The notes beneath the pieces were generated by a model. The model did no database searches. It was not told the origin of the DNA and worked only from the letters and a program-made list of their open reading frames with translations. 64,000 nt of DNA, from contig NZ_CP054394.1 in NCBI RefSeq assembly GCF_022539405.1, positions 994,501 through 1,058,500 on the forward strand. The letters run 5' to 3'. Position 1 is the first letter of the stretch. Each line of letters opens with the position of its first letter. The DNA comes from Natranaerofaba carboxydovora. GTDB taxonomy: Bacteria; Bacillota; Natranaerobiia; Natranaerobiales; Natranaerofabaceae. The translations under genes were made by a program, and so were the position numbers. Shown in pieces: positions 53,582-60,760 of this stretch.

Positions 53582-53997
53582 CCCTAAAAGTGTCGGGAGA
53601 AAGAGAATACAAAAAAGAAGTTACTGGCGGTATATTTATCCTTGTTTATATAGATCCTTCCTGGCAAGATACAGAATTTGTTGAAAGTATTCTCTTCGGT
53701 ATAGAAGAAGAGCAAGTAAAAGCTAAAGTTTTCTTTGGGGAAGGTGATGGTTTGGATTTGGCCAGTAAGGCTGCAGTTGAGTCGAGTGCCAGAGTAGGTA
53801 TTGGCCTTGGGAAAGATGGGACTGTAGCACTTCATCATGAGAAACTCCCTTTAGAAAAACCTATTCAATCATATAAGTTTACAACGGATCCAGAAAAAGA
53901 TGTAGAACAGCACGATAAAATATGTGAAAAATTAAAGATAATTGGTACAAACTCAGCAAGACTTGTCAAAAAAGTACCCTTAAAAACTTTTAATTGA
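53566..53997 (+). CDS. pduH: Diol dehydratase reactivase, small subunit
   Basis: 143 residues. EGDGLDLASKAAVESSARVGIG is typical of DdrB/PduH, which resembles the medium dehydratase subunit and swaps with it during reactivation. ATG 53566 fits the SD TTGGAGGAGC; the TTG at 53551 is part of that site. This is the last recognisable gene of the diol locus. Confidence 0.92.
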   Translation: MEQYLTLKVSGEREYKKEVTGGIFILVYIDPSWQDTEFVESILFGIEEEQVKAKVFFGEGDGLDLASKAAVESSARVGIGLGKDGTVALHHEKLPLEKPIQSYKFTTDPEKDVEQHDKICEKLKIIGTNSARLVKKVPLKTFN

Positions 53998-54011
53998 TAG
54001 GAGTAATATTT

Positions 54012-54584
54012 TTGACTACTATTATAATAGCTGTAGCGGTAAGTATAGATAGCTTATGGGTTGGAATGAGTTATGGTTTGAAAAAGAGCTATTTTTCAGT
54101 TATTAGTATTTTGCTGATTGGATTATGTTCTGGGATATTGATGCTACTGCCAATGATTATCTTAGATTTCTTTTCAATATTGTTTGTTGATAATTACGCT
54201 GAACTAATTAGCGGGATTATGTTGGTGGCGATTGGCATATGGAAAATATTTCAGGATTATTATTACTTTAGTCAATTGTCATCTAAAAGTATCAATATTT
54301 ATTCGAGGAGCATAAGTAATTATGGCAAGTACTATGTCAGCCTAAAAGAATCTCTAGTAGTAGGGATTGCTGTGGGACTTGACGCATTTGGAGTAGGAGT
54401 TGCAATAGGACTTATTGATTTGACCTTTTTAGTAATCCCACTAGTTATATTTAGCTGCATTTTATTTTTTGTCTTTGGTCTATATATTGGTAATAAAATT
54501 AACCTAGAAAAATTAACCTTTAAGGGCATTTATTTAATACCAGGACTATTACTGATAGGCCTTGGTGTTATGAGGTTTTTTTAG
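54012..54584 (+). CDS. ytaF: YtaF/MntP-like membrane protein
   Basis: 190 residues, six hydrophobic segments, in two repeats starting AVAVSIDSLWVGMSYGLKKS and VVGIAVGLDAFGVGVAIGL; the Asp in each is the family mark of MntP/YtaF (manganese efflux and sporulation membrane proteins). TTG 54012 has ATAGGAG eight bases upstream. It lies 14 bp after pduH, perhaps by read-through only. Confidence 0.82.
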   Translation: MTTIIIAVAVSIDSLWVGMSYGLKKSYFSVISILLIGLCSGILMLLPMIILDFFSILFVDNYAELISGIMLVAIGIWKIFQDYYYFSQLSSKSINIYSRSISNYGKYYVSLKESLVVGIAVGLDAFGVGVAIGLIDLTFLVIPLVIFSCILFFVFGLYIGNKINLEKLTFKGIYLIPGLLLIGLGVMRFF

Positions 54585-54684
54585 AATACATTAGGGAGGG
54601 AAGTTTTTATTTGAAGGAAAATGATTTAGTTTGTCAAAGTATTTCTTTACTAGGCTATTAAAGTTTAAAATGGAGGCTATTTCA

Positions 54685-55695
54685 ATGGCTCGTGACCAGG
54701 TAGGTATTTATAATATAGGCTGTTATATTCCATCTAATGTTCAAACCAGCGAGGAGATTTCAAAAAAATCCGGAATTTCAGTAGAAGTTTTGGAAGAAAA
54801 ATACGGAATAAAGAAAAAGCCTAAAGCTGGTGAAAATGAACACTTATCTGATATGGCTATAGAAGCTTCTAAAAATGCTCTGGTAGATTTTGACCCCCTC
54901 GAGCTTGACATGATAATTTACTGTGGCACTGGTTATAAAGACTATAAAATCTGGCCGCTTGCCACAAAAATTCAGTATGAGTTAGGCGCTTTAAATGCTT
55001 TTTCTTTTGAAGTAAATGCCTTTTGTGTCGGGGGAGTTATGTCTTTGCAATTAGCTAAAAGTATGATGCTTCAACAAGGTCTAAATAATGTGTTGATTGT
55101 AACAGCTGCCAGAGAGCTTGACCTTGTAGATTATAATAACAGAGAAACAAGTTTTTTATTTAATTTCAGTGATGGTGCTGTAGCGGCTTTGATAAGAAGA
55201 GGATATAGTAATAATCTTGTACTAGAATCTTCTGTTATATCTGATGGTTCTTTTAGCGATAATATCAAAGTAAAAGGTGGCGGCTCAAAACACCCATTAC
55301 CTAAAAAAGACGAGCTGAATTATTTTGAAGTGGAAAACTTTGATCATATGAAAGAAAGACTAGACACTACCAGCCCGCATAATTTTATTAAAGTGATAAA
55401 AGAAAGTGTGGCAAAAAGTGGGTATAAACCAGAAGAGATAGATTTTTTGGCTCCCCTTCATATGAAAAGGTCTTTTCATAAAAAAATGCTTAAAAACCTT
55501 AATCTTTCTCAAAGTCAATCTTTTTATCTTGAAAACTACGGTCACTTACAGGCCGGGGATACTTTTTTAGTTGTAAAAAAAGCAGAAGAGAAAAACTTAA
55601 TAAAAAGTGGTGACTTGATAGTTATGGTTAGTGCTGGAACTGGATATACCTGGGGAGCAACGACAGTAAAATGGGATGGATTAAGAGAAAAATAA
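54685..55695 (+). CDS. KAS III / HMG-CoA synthase-like thiolase-fold protein with altered active site
   Basis: 336 residues. The nucleophile position is Cys114 (NAFCVGGV) and His259 (APLHM) matches the KAS III His. Where KAS III has Asn in YGNTS, this protein has YGHLQAGD, with His287. A different condensing or acyl-transfer activity is possible. ATG 54685 is preceded by TGGAGGCTATTTCA; an in-frame reading from 54631 is less likely. No acyl carrier gene is nearby. Confidence 0.78.
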   Translation: MARDQVGIYNIGCYIPSNVQTSEEISKKSGISVEVLEEKYGIKKKPKAGENEHLSDMAIEASKNALVDFDPLELDMIIYCGTGYKDYKIWPLATKIQYELGALNAFSFEVNAFCVGGVMSLQLAKSMMLQQGLNNVLIVTAARELDLVDYNNRETSFLFNFSDGAVAALIRRGYSNNLVLESSVISDGSFSDNIKVKGGGSKHPLPKKDELNYFEVENFDHMKERLDTTSPHNFIKVIKESVAKSGYKPEEIDFLAPLHMKRSFHKKMLKNLNLSQSQSFYLENYGHLQAGDTFLVVKKAEEKNLIKSGDLIVMVSAGTGYTWGATTVKWDGLREK

Positions 55696-55710
55696 AAAGG
55701 ATTATGTTAG

Positions 55711-55748
55711 TAAAATCCCTGGCTATTTCAATTATCCAGGGATTTTAT
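55711..55748. terminator. Bidirectional terminator
   Basis: TAAAATCCCTGG / CCAGGGATTTTA, a perfect 12-bp stem between convergent genes. Confidence 0.85.
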
Positions 55749-55754
55749 CAAACT

Positions 55755-55784
55755 TATGTGAATAGACTTTATGAGCCTGAATCA
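55755..55784. repeat. Palindromic repeat, copy R7 (degenerate, reversed)
   Basis: The minus strand reads TTCAGGCTCATAAAGTC then TATTCACATAAG, matching the left end of R2 and R3 with a few changes. It lies at the end of the DUF169 gene, whose last bases it overlaps slightly. Confidence 0.6.
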
Positions 55785-56567
55785 ATCTTTCATATTAAAT
55801 TTTTCTTCTAGCTCTTTGTATTTATCTGGAAAATCAGGTTTGCTAAATAAACCATAAAACGGTGTTGGCACTCTTGCTATTCCATTTTGATGAGTCTTAA
55901 TTAGGCCGTCTATGGTATCGTCTATTTTATCTTTTGGTATTGAGAAGCAAAGCTCTTCATCTGTAGTGTGAGCAAAAATTCTCTCGCCACCACCGGGTAT
56001 AGTAACTTTACACTCCTTGGTTTGATAAGGTATCAAAATTGAACTTCCACAGGCACCCCTGCCGGAAAAAGAAGAATCGATTTTGCCGCCGCTGTGAAAT
56101 AAAGATCCCTGAACAAGCCGTGTTATTTGGGCAGCATTTCCATAAACAACAATTACATCTGGATCAAAATCTGCTTTTTCTAAAGGAGCCATAGTTATAG
56201 ATTTTATACTATCTTTTTCTGCCCTTGGTGTGATTTCCTGTGTTTTTTGCCCTGCTTCTTTTGAACTAGTGTAATAAGGATAAACCACTTCTCCATTTTT
56301 AACCATCTCAGGTTCTTCTTCATGACCGAAGATCATTATTGCTATAGCACAAGCATGATCGTCTTTACTGAATCCAACTCTCCAGCCAATTCTTCTTGCA
56401 ATAGACATTCCCTGGCATAGTGCAACCCTATGTCCTATATGTTTTCCTGGATGTTTAGTTTTAGGAGGGAAATCGTCTTCTGCTTGTGAGATTTTGACGG
56501 CAACAGGAAAGGTTGCTGGCCTCAGATACGAATTTAAAGCATCATTAACTTGCTTTAAATCTGTCAA
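55782..56567 (-). CDS. DUF169 family protein
   Basis: 261 residues. FPVAVKI near the N-terminus, HRVALCQGMSIARR and the Cys-containing SGRGACGSSILIPYQTKEC match DUF169, a family of unknown function common in anaerobes and often next to metal or redox genes. TTG 56567 is chosen behind TGGGGTG; GTG 56576 lies in that site. Confidence 0.85.
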   Translation of the reverse strand: MTDLKQVNDALNSYLRPATFPVAVKISQAEDDFPPKTKHPGKHIGHRVALCQGMSIARRIGWRVGFSKDDHACAIAIMIFGHEEEPEMVKNGEVVYPYYTSSKEAGQKTQEITPRAEKDSIKSITMAPLEKADFDPDVIVVYGNAAQITRLVQGSLFHSGGKIDSSFSGRGACGSSILIPYQTKECKVTIPGGGERIFAHTTDEELCFSIPKDKIDDTIDGLIKTHQNGIARVPTPFYGLFSKPDFPDKYKELEEKFNMKD

Positions 56568-56727
56568 TAAAATCACCCCATTTTAAATTTTGGTTCTACT
56601 AAAAAAGTCGTCAAAAAAAATCAGTAAAATAAATTTGAAATATTTAAAATAATCAAAAAATTTACTAGTGAAAGTATTCTATAAATGATAAAAAACTCCT
56701 TTTAATTTTTTGACGTTAAATTATTTT

Positions 56728-57339
56728 TTAGAAAGTGTTTTCAGGTGATATACCATATTTTATAAACTTCATCACATCTTCAAAAATTTCCTCGGGGATA
56801 CCTCTGTTCTCCTCATCCTGCCACATTAACCATCTAAAGCCGATAAAATTTGAAATACCAATAATACAATATGCTATAACCTCTGGATCAAGATCTTTAA
56901 TTTCGTGCTTATTAATAGCTTCTTCTAAAGCTTTTTTATAAGAATCTACAAACATTTTATAATAATTAATAAATAAGTTATAGTCCACAAACTGAGATTC
57001 AAATACAATTTTGTATAACTCGGGATTTTTCCTTACGTAGTCAAAATATACTCTTAAACCAATCTCTTCGGCCTCAATTCTGTCTTTGGAATTAAGCAGT
57101 TCGTCGGAAATATTTTGTCTTAAATCTTTATTTAAATATTGTATAAGGGCTTCCAAAATAGCTCTTTTGCTCTCAAAATATATATAAAAAGTTCCATGTC
57201 CTACTTCAGCTTCTTTTGTTATGTCGCTTATAGAAGTTTGGTAATATCCTTTTTTCCCAAACACTTTTTTGGCCGAGTAAAGAAGTTTTTCTCTTGTTTT
57301 TTGACCTTTTTTAGTTTTTGGTATTTTTTCTTCGGACAT
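56728..57339 (-). CDS. TetR/AcrR-family regulator
   Basis: 203 residues. The N-terminal HTH runs TREKLLYSAKKVFGKKGYY to EVGHGTFYIYFESK. The C-terminal ligand domain resembles regulators of fatty-acid genes, but this is not specific. A longer reading to 57450 lacks a ribosome site; ATG 57339 follows AGAGGTGATTTTTCAA. It faces the acyl-CoA dehydrogenase, with a 31-bp operator between. Confidence 0.9.
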   Translation of the reverse strand: MSEEKIPKTKKGQKTREKLLYSAKKVFGKKGYYQTSISDITKEAEVGHGTFYIYFESKRAILEALIQYLNKDLRQNISDELLNSKDRIEAEEIGLRVYFDYVRKNPELYKIVFESQFVDYNLFINYYKMFVDSYKKALEEAINKHEIKDLDPEVIAYCIIGISNFIGFRWLMWQDEENRGIPEEIFEDVMKFIKYGISPENTF

Positions 57340-57430
57340 TTGAAAAATCACCTCTTCTGCCCAACAACATTCTGAAAATTTATAAAATAAACAAAAATTA
57401 GTCTTGCAAAAATTTTGATTTTTATTTATA

Positions 57431-57461
57431 ATTTCTGACAAGTGATTCACATGTCAGAAAT
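57431..57461. promoter_or_regulatory. 31-bp palindrome, probable TetR operator
   Basis: ATTTCTGACA on the left and TGTCAGAAAT on the right, with GTGA/TCAC inside; 14 of 15 pairs match around the central T. Its place between the regulator and the acyl-CoA dehydrogenase fits an operator. Confidence 0.7.
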
Positions 57462-57820
57462 TATAAAGGAGGTGGCAAATTTTTTCAAGTAGTAACGAAT
57501 TGTTTATGTCGAATATGTCGAAGTAATTATTAATTAATGCAAGCCACAATAGATAAGAATGGACTGTGTGAGATAAAAGATTGGGAAAAAGATATAATCA
57601 TTTTCGGAGGACAAGGCTAAAAAAGTGTAGACAAGCCTTCGGAAGATGAGTTTAAGAATTCTGCAAAAAAAAATATAGCTAACTATATATAAATGACCGA
57701 CTATTTTTTAGTTTGTGGATAGCCTTCTAACTACTGCTACAGGAAAAGTCCAAATAAGTTTGAACTTAGAAGACAGCAAGGCTAAATTATTCAAACAAAT
57801 TATTTCGGAGGTGTATAAAA
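57462..57820. other. Intergenic region with an orphan ribosome site
   Basis: About 360 bp. AAAGGAGGTGG at 57466-57476 has no normal ORF; an ATT-started 15-codon frame or a 27-codon ATG frame at 57538 are the only readings. AGCCTTCTAA and TTAGAAG...AAGGCT could form a loose hairpin before the dehydrogenase. No family is recognised. Confidence 0.4.
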
Positions 57821-58963
57821 ATGGATTTTAACTTAAGCGACGAGCATAAAATGATGAGAAAATTAGTAAGGGAGTTTGCCGAAGGGGAAGTTGCTCCAAC
57901 TGCTGGGGAAAGGGATGAAGAAGAAAGGTTTGACAGATCATTATTTGAAAGTATGGCTGAAATAGGTCTTACCGGTATCCCCTGGCCAGAAGAATATGGT
58001 GGAGCAGAATCTGATTATGTAAGCTATGCTATAGCGATAGAAGAACTTTCAAGAGTATGTGGCTCTACAGGAGTTACTTTGTCTGCTCATGTTTCCCTTG
58101 GTAGTTTTCCAATTTATAAGTTTGGGAATGAAGAGCAAAAAGAAAGGTTTTTAAAACCTATGGCTCTAGGAGAAAAACTAGGTGCGTATGGGCTGACTGA
58201 AAATGGTGCAGGAAGTGATGCTGCTAGTTTGAAAACTACAGCAGTAAAAGATGGCAATGAATACGTGTTAAATGGAACTAAAATTTTTATAACTAACGGA
58301 GAAGAAGCAGATATTTATATAGTTTTTGCTGTAACTGATAAAGAAAAGGGACATAAGGGAATAAGTGCTTTTATTGTTGAAAAAGGAACTCCTGGATTTA
58401 GCTTTGGGAAAGAAGAAGAAAAACTAGGAATTAGAGCATCTAAGACTACAGAGCTTGTTTTTGAAGATTGTAGGGTGCCGGAAGAAAACTTGCTTGGTAA
58501 GGAAGGAGAAGGCTTTAAGATTGCAATGCAGACTCTTGATGGTGGCAGAAATGGTATTGCGGCACAAGCCCTTGGGCTTGCTCAAGGGGCGTATGAAGCT
58601 GCAGTTTCGTATTCTAAGGAAAGAGAGCAGTTTGGAAAGCCTATAAGCAAATTTCAAGCTATCTCCTTTATGTTAAGTGATATGGCGACAAAGATAGAGG
58701 CATCGAGACTTTTGACCTATAAAGCTGCGTATCTAGAGAGCATAGGAGACCCGGAGTTTCCTAAGTACTCTGCAATGTCAAAACTATATGCGGCAGAAAC
58801 TGCTATGGAAGTTACAACAAATGCAGTGCAGGTACTTGGTGGCTATGGATATACAAGAGAGTATCCTGTAGAAAGAATGATGCGTGATGCCAAGATTACA
58901 GAAATTTATGAAGGTACAAGTGAAGTTCAAAGAATGGTTATATCAAGGTATATAACCCAGTAA
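57821..58963 (+). CDS. Short-chain acyl-CoA dehydrogenase
   Basis: 380 residues of the butyryl-CoA dehydrogenase type. [20 protein letters not shown] is the FAD/acyl site; the catalytic Glu lies in [20 protein letters not shown]. No etfA/etfB genes are adjacent, although they often are in clostridia. ATG behind CGGAGGTGTATAAAA. Probably repressed by the divergent TetR protein. Confidence 0.93.
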   Translation: MDFNLSDEHKMMRKLVREFAEGEVAPTAGERDEEERFDRSLFESMAEIGLTGIPWPEEYGGAESDYVSYAIAIEELSRVCGSTGVTLSAHVSLGSFPIYKFGNEEQKERFLKPMALGEKLGAYGLTENGAGSDAASLKTTAVKDGNEYVLNGTKIFITNGEEADIYIVFAVTDKEKGHKGISAFIVEKGTPGFSFGKEEEKLGIRASKTTELVFEDCRVPEENLLGKEGEGFKIAMQTLDGGRNGIAAQALGLAQGAYEAAVSYSKEREQFGKPISKFQAISFMLSDMATKIEASRLLTYKAAYLESIGDPEFPKYSAMSKLYAAETAMEVTTNAVQVLGGYGYTREYPVERMMRDAKITEIYEGTSEVQRMVISRYITQ

Positions 58964-59006
58964 AATAATTTAGAGAATAGCAGCCTTATTCATAACCCCA
59001 ATTTAG

Positions 59007-59056
59007 TTAAGCCTGGTACGGTATTATAATATTTAATATCGCTGCCAGGCTTTTAA
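59007..59056 (+). terminator. Terminator after acyl-CoA dehydrogenase
   Basis: AAGCCTGG / CCAGGCTT with an AT-rich loop and a TTTTAAAT tail, about 45 bp after the stop. Confidence 0.7.
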
Positions 59057-59210
59057 ATATAGATCAAAATAATTCATTGCTGATACTTTTATTAAAGACA
59101 TCTGTCTGCTATCATAAGTGGGAGCTTTTAATTTGCGGGATTTTTCGCAAAATCTTGCGACACGTTGGTAGCAAGCAGGTGCCCATAAAAGGTGAGGTGA
59201 GGTGGATACT

Positions 59211-59651
59211 ATGGAAAATTACAGTATCAAGGAAAAATTAAAAAGAGGTTTAGAAGTTAATGATTGTTTTACTATTAAAAGGACTTTTGACGAAAAGGAT
59301 ATGATAGCTTTTGGAAATATTTCAAGGGATTACAATCCGGTGCACTATAATGAAAAATTTGCTAAAAAGAAAAACTTTAAAGATAGAATTTGTCACGGTT
59401 TATTAGTAGGCAGCATGGTAACAGAGATTGGAGGAGAGCTTGGGTGGCTTGCAACAGAGATGAATTTTGAATTTTTAAAACCTGTTTACTTTGGAGATAC
59501 GATAACTTGTATTTTTACTATTGAGGATATAGACGATAGCAGGAGGTCTAGGGCTAAAGTAGTTTTTAGAAATCAAAGAGATGAAATAGTACTTAAATGC
59601 TACTTAAAGGGCATTGTTCCAAATGATACCGAAATAGACTTGATGACTTAA
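59211..59651 (+). CDS. MaoC-like (R)-specific enoyl-CoA hydratase
   Basis: 146 residues, a single hotdog domain. The hydratase motif is SRDYNPVHYNEKFAKKKNF, with catalytic Asp and His, and ICHGLLVGSMV follows. ATG 59211 follows AGGTGAGGTGAGGTGG; GTG 59202 is inside that run. With the dehydrogenase before it and the thiolase at 17 kb it could serve acyl-CoA metabolism; this is inference. Confidence 0.87.
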   Translation: MENYSIKEKLKRGLEVNDCFTIKRTFDEKDMIAFGNISRDYNPVHYNEKFAKKKNFKDRICHGLLVGSMVTEIGGELGWLATEMNFEFLKPVYFGDTITCIFTIEDIDDSRRSRAKVVFRNQRDEIVLKCYLKGIVPNDTEIDLMT

Positions 59652-59743
59652 ATAATAAGGTGGTCTAATTTACAATCCCATTTTAATATAGTTGTTATTG
59701 GGAGACTAAAATGTACTTATAAAATTTATTTAAGGTGTTTTTA

Positions 59744-60643
59744 ATGAATTTAATTTTTGCACTGGTTGGTTTTTTAACATTTATTTTTGGGATTGTATAT
59801 TTATCTGACAAGTTTAAGCCAAGTAGTTTATCTACGGCAGCGATTAACAGTCCACCACCTGTATTATTTTTAACCGGAACTTTTTTGACTGCACTGTGTC
59901 AAAGCAGCAGTGCTACAGGTATTATAGTGCTTTTGCTACTTGACAAAAGAGTACTTTCTCTAAAGCAGACAGCCATGTTTTTGGTTGGAGGAAATTTAGG
60001 GACCACAATAAGCGGGCAGATTTATTCAATACCTACAGATGAGCTTGTGACTCCACTCATTTTACTTACTGTCTTGACTGGAGTATTAGCAAAAAAAATA
60101 AAAAAACTAACTTCTACTTTTAACTTGTTAGTGTCCTTTAGCTGTATATTTTTTGGTCTTAATATGTTAAAAAACACTGCTGAATATTATTCAGATACTT
60201 TGATAGATTTATTTCAACTTATTGATTCTGGTTTTGGTGCTTTTATGTTTGGTTGTTTAACAAGTGCAGTATTTCAATCTAGTAGTCTAGTAATAGGAAT
60301 TTTAGTGGTGCTTATAGAAGAAAGTATCCTGACGCTTCAAGAATCACTTCTTGCTGCATTTGGTGTTAATGTAGGAACCTGCAGCACTCTTTTGTTGGTT
60401 AGCACAGGCCTTGGTGTAGATGGCAAAAGAGGCGCTGTGTTTCACTTCATCTTTAATATAATGGGTGTAGTTATTTTTGTCATCATACTGCCTTATTTTT
60501 CAGTAATTGTAGAAATCACTGCTGTTACTCCAGGTAGGGTTTTGGCTAATGCCCATACTCTATTTAATCTAATGACAGCTCTAATGTTAGTTCCTTTATG
60601 GAATCAGATGGAGAAAATAGTTTATTTGGTTTATCCTAAATAA
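59744..60643 (+). CDS. Na+/Pi cotransporter family protein
   Basis: 299 residues in two inverted halves, each with the QSSS motif (LCQSSSATGIIVLL and VFQSSSLVIGILVV) and GGNLGTTISG / GVNVGTCSTLL. The PhoU-like C-terminal domain of longer family members is absent. ATG 59744 behind TTAAGGTGTTTTTA. Substrate probably phosphate, but not shown. Confidence 0.86.
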   Translation: MNLIFALVGFLTFIFGIVYLSDKFKPSSLSTAAINSPPPVLFLTGTFLTALCQSSSATGIIVLLLLDKRVLSLKQTAMFLVGGNLGTTISGQIYSIPTDELVTPLILLTVLTGVLAKKIKKLTSTFNLLVSFSCIFFGLNMLKNTAEYYSDTLIDLFQLIDSGFGAFMFGCLTSAVFQSSSLVIGILVVLIEESILTLQESLLAAFGVNVGTCSTLLLVSTGLGVDGKRGAVFHFIFNIMGVVIFVIILPYFSVIVEITAVTPGRVLANAHTLFNLMTALMLVPLWNQMEKIVYLVYPK

Positions 60644-60760
60644 TTATTTTAGCCCTTGATTGTTTGTAGAAAGTTTTTGTATGATATAATGAGTATGCTT
60701 AAGTGAGTAACCCTTAAGGTTATCTAAGATCATGTAATTACCTAGAGGTGAGTAAACTAA

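Noticed and set aside
57600-57820. T-box or other amino-acid riboswitch upstream of acyl-CoA dehydrogenase
   Set aside because: No T-box sequence and no terminator/antiterminator pair could be found.
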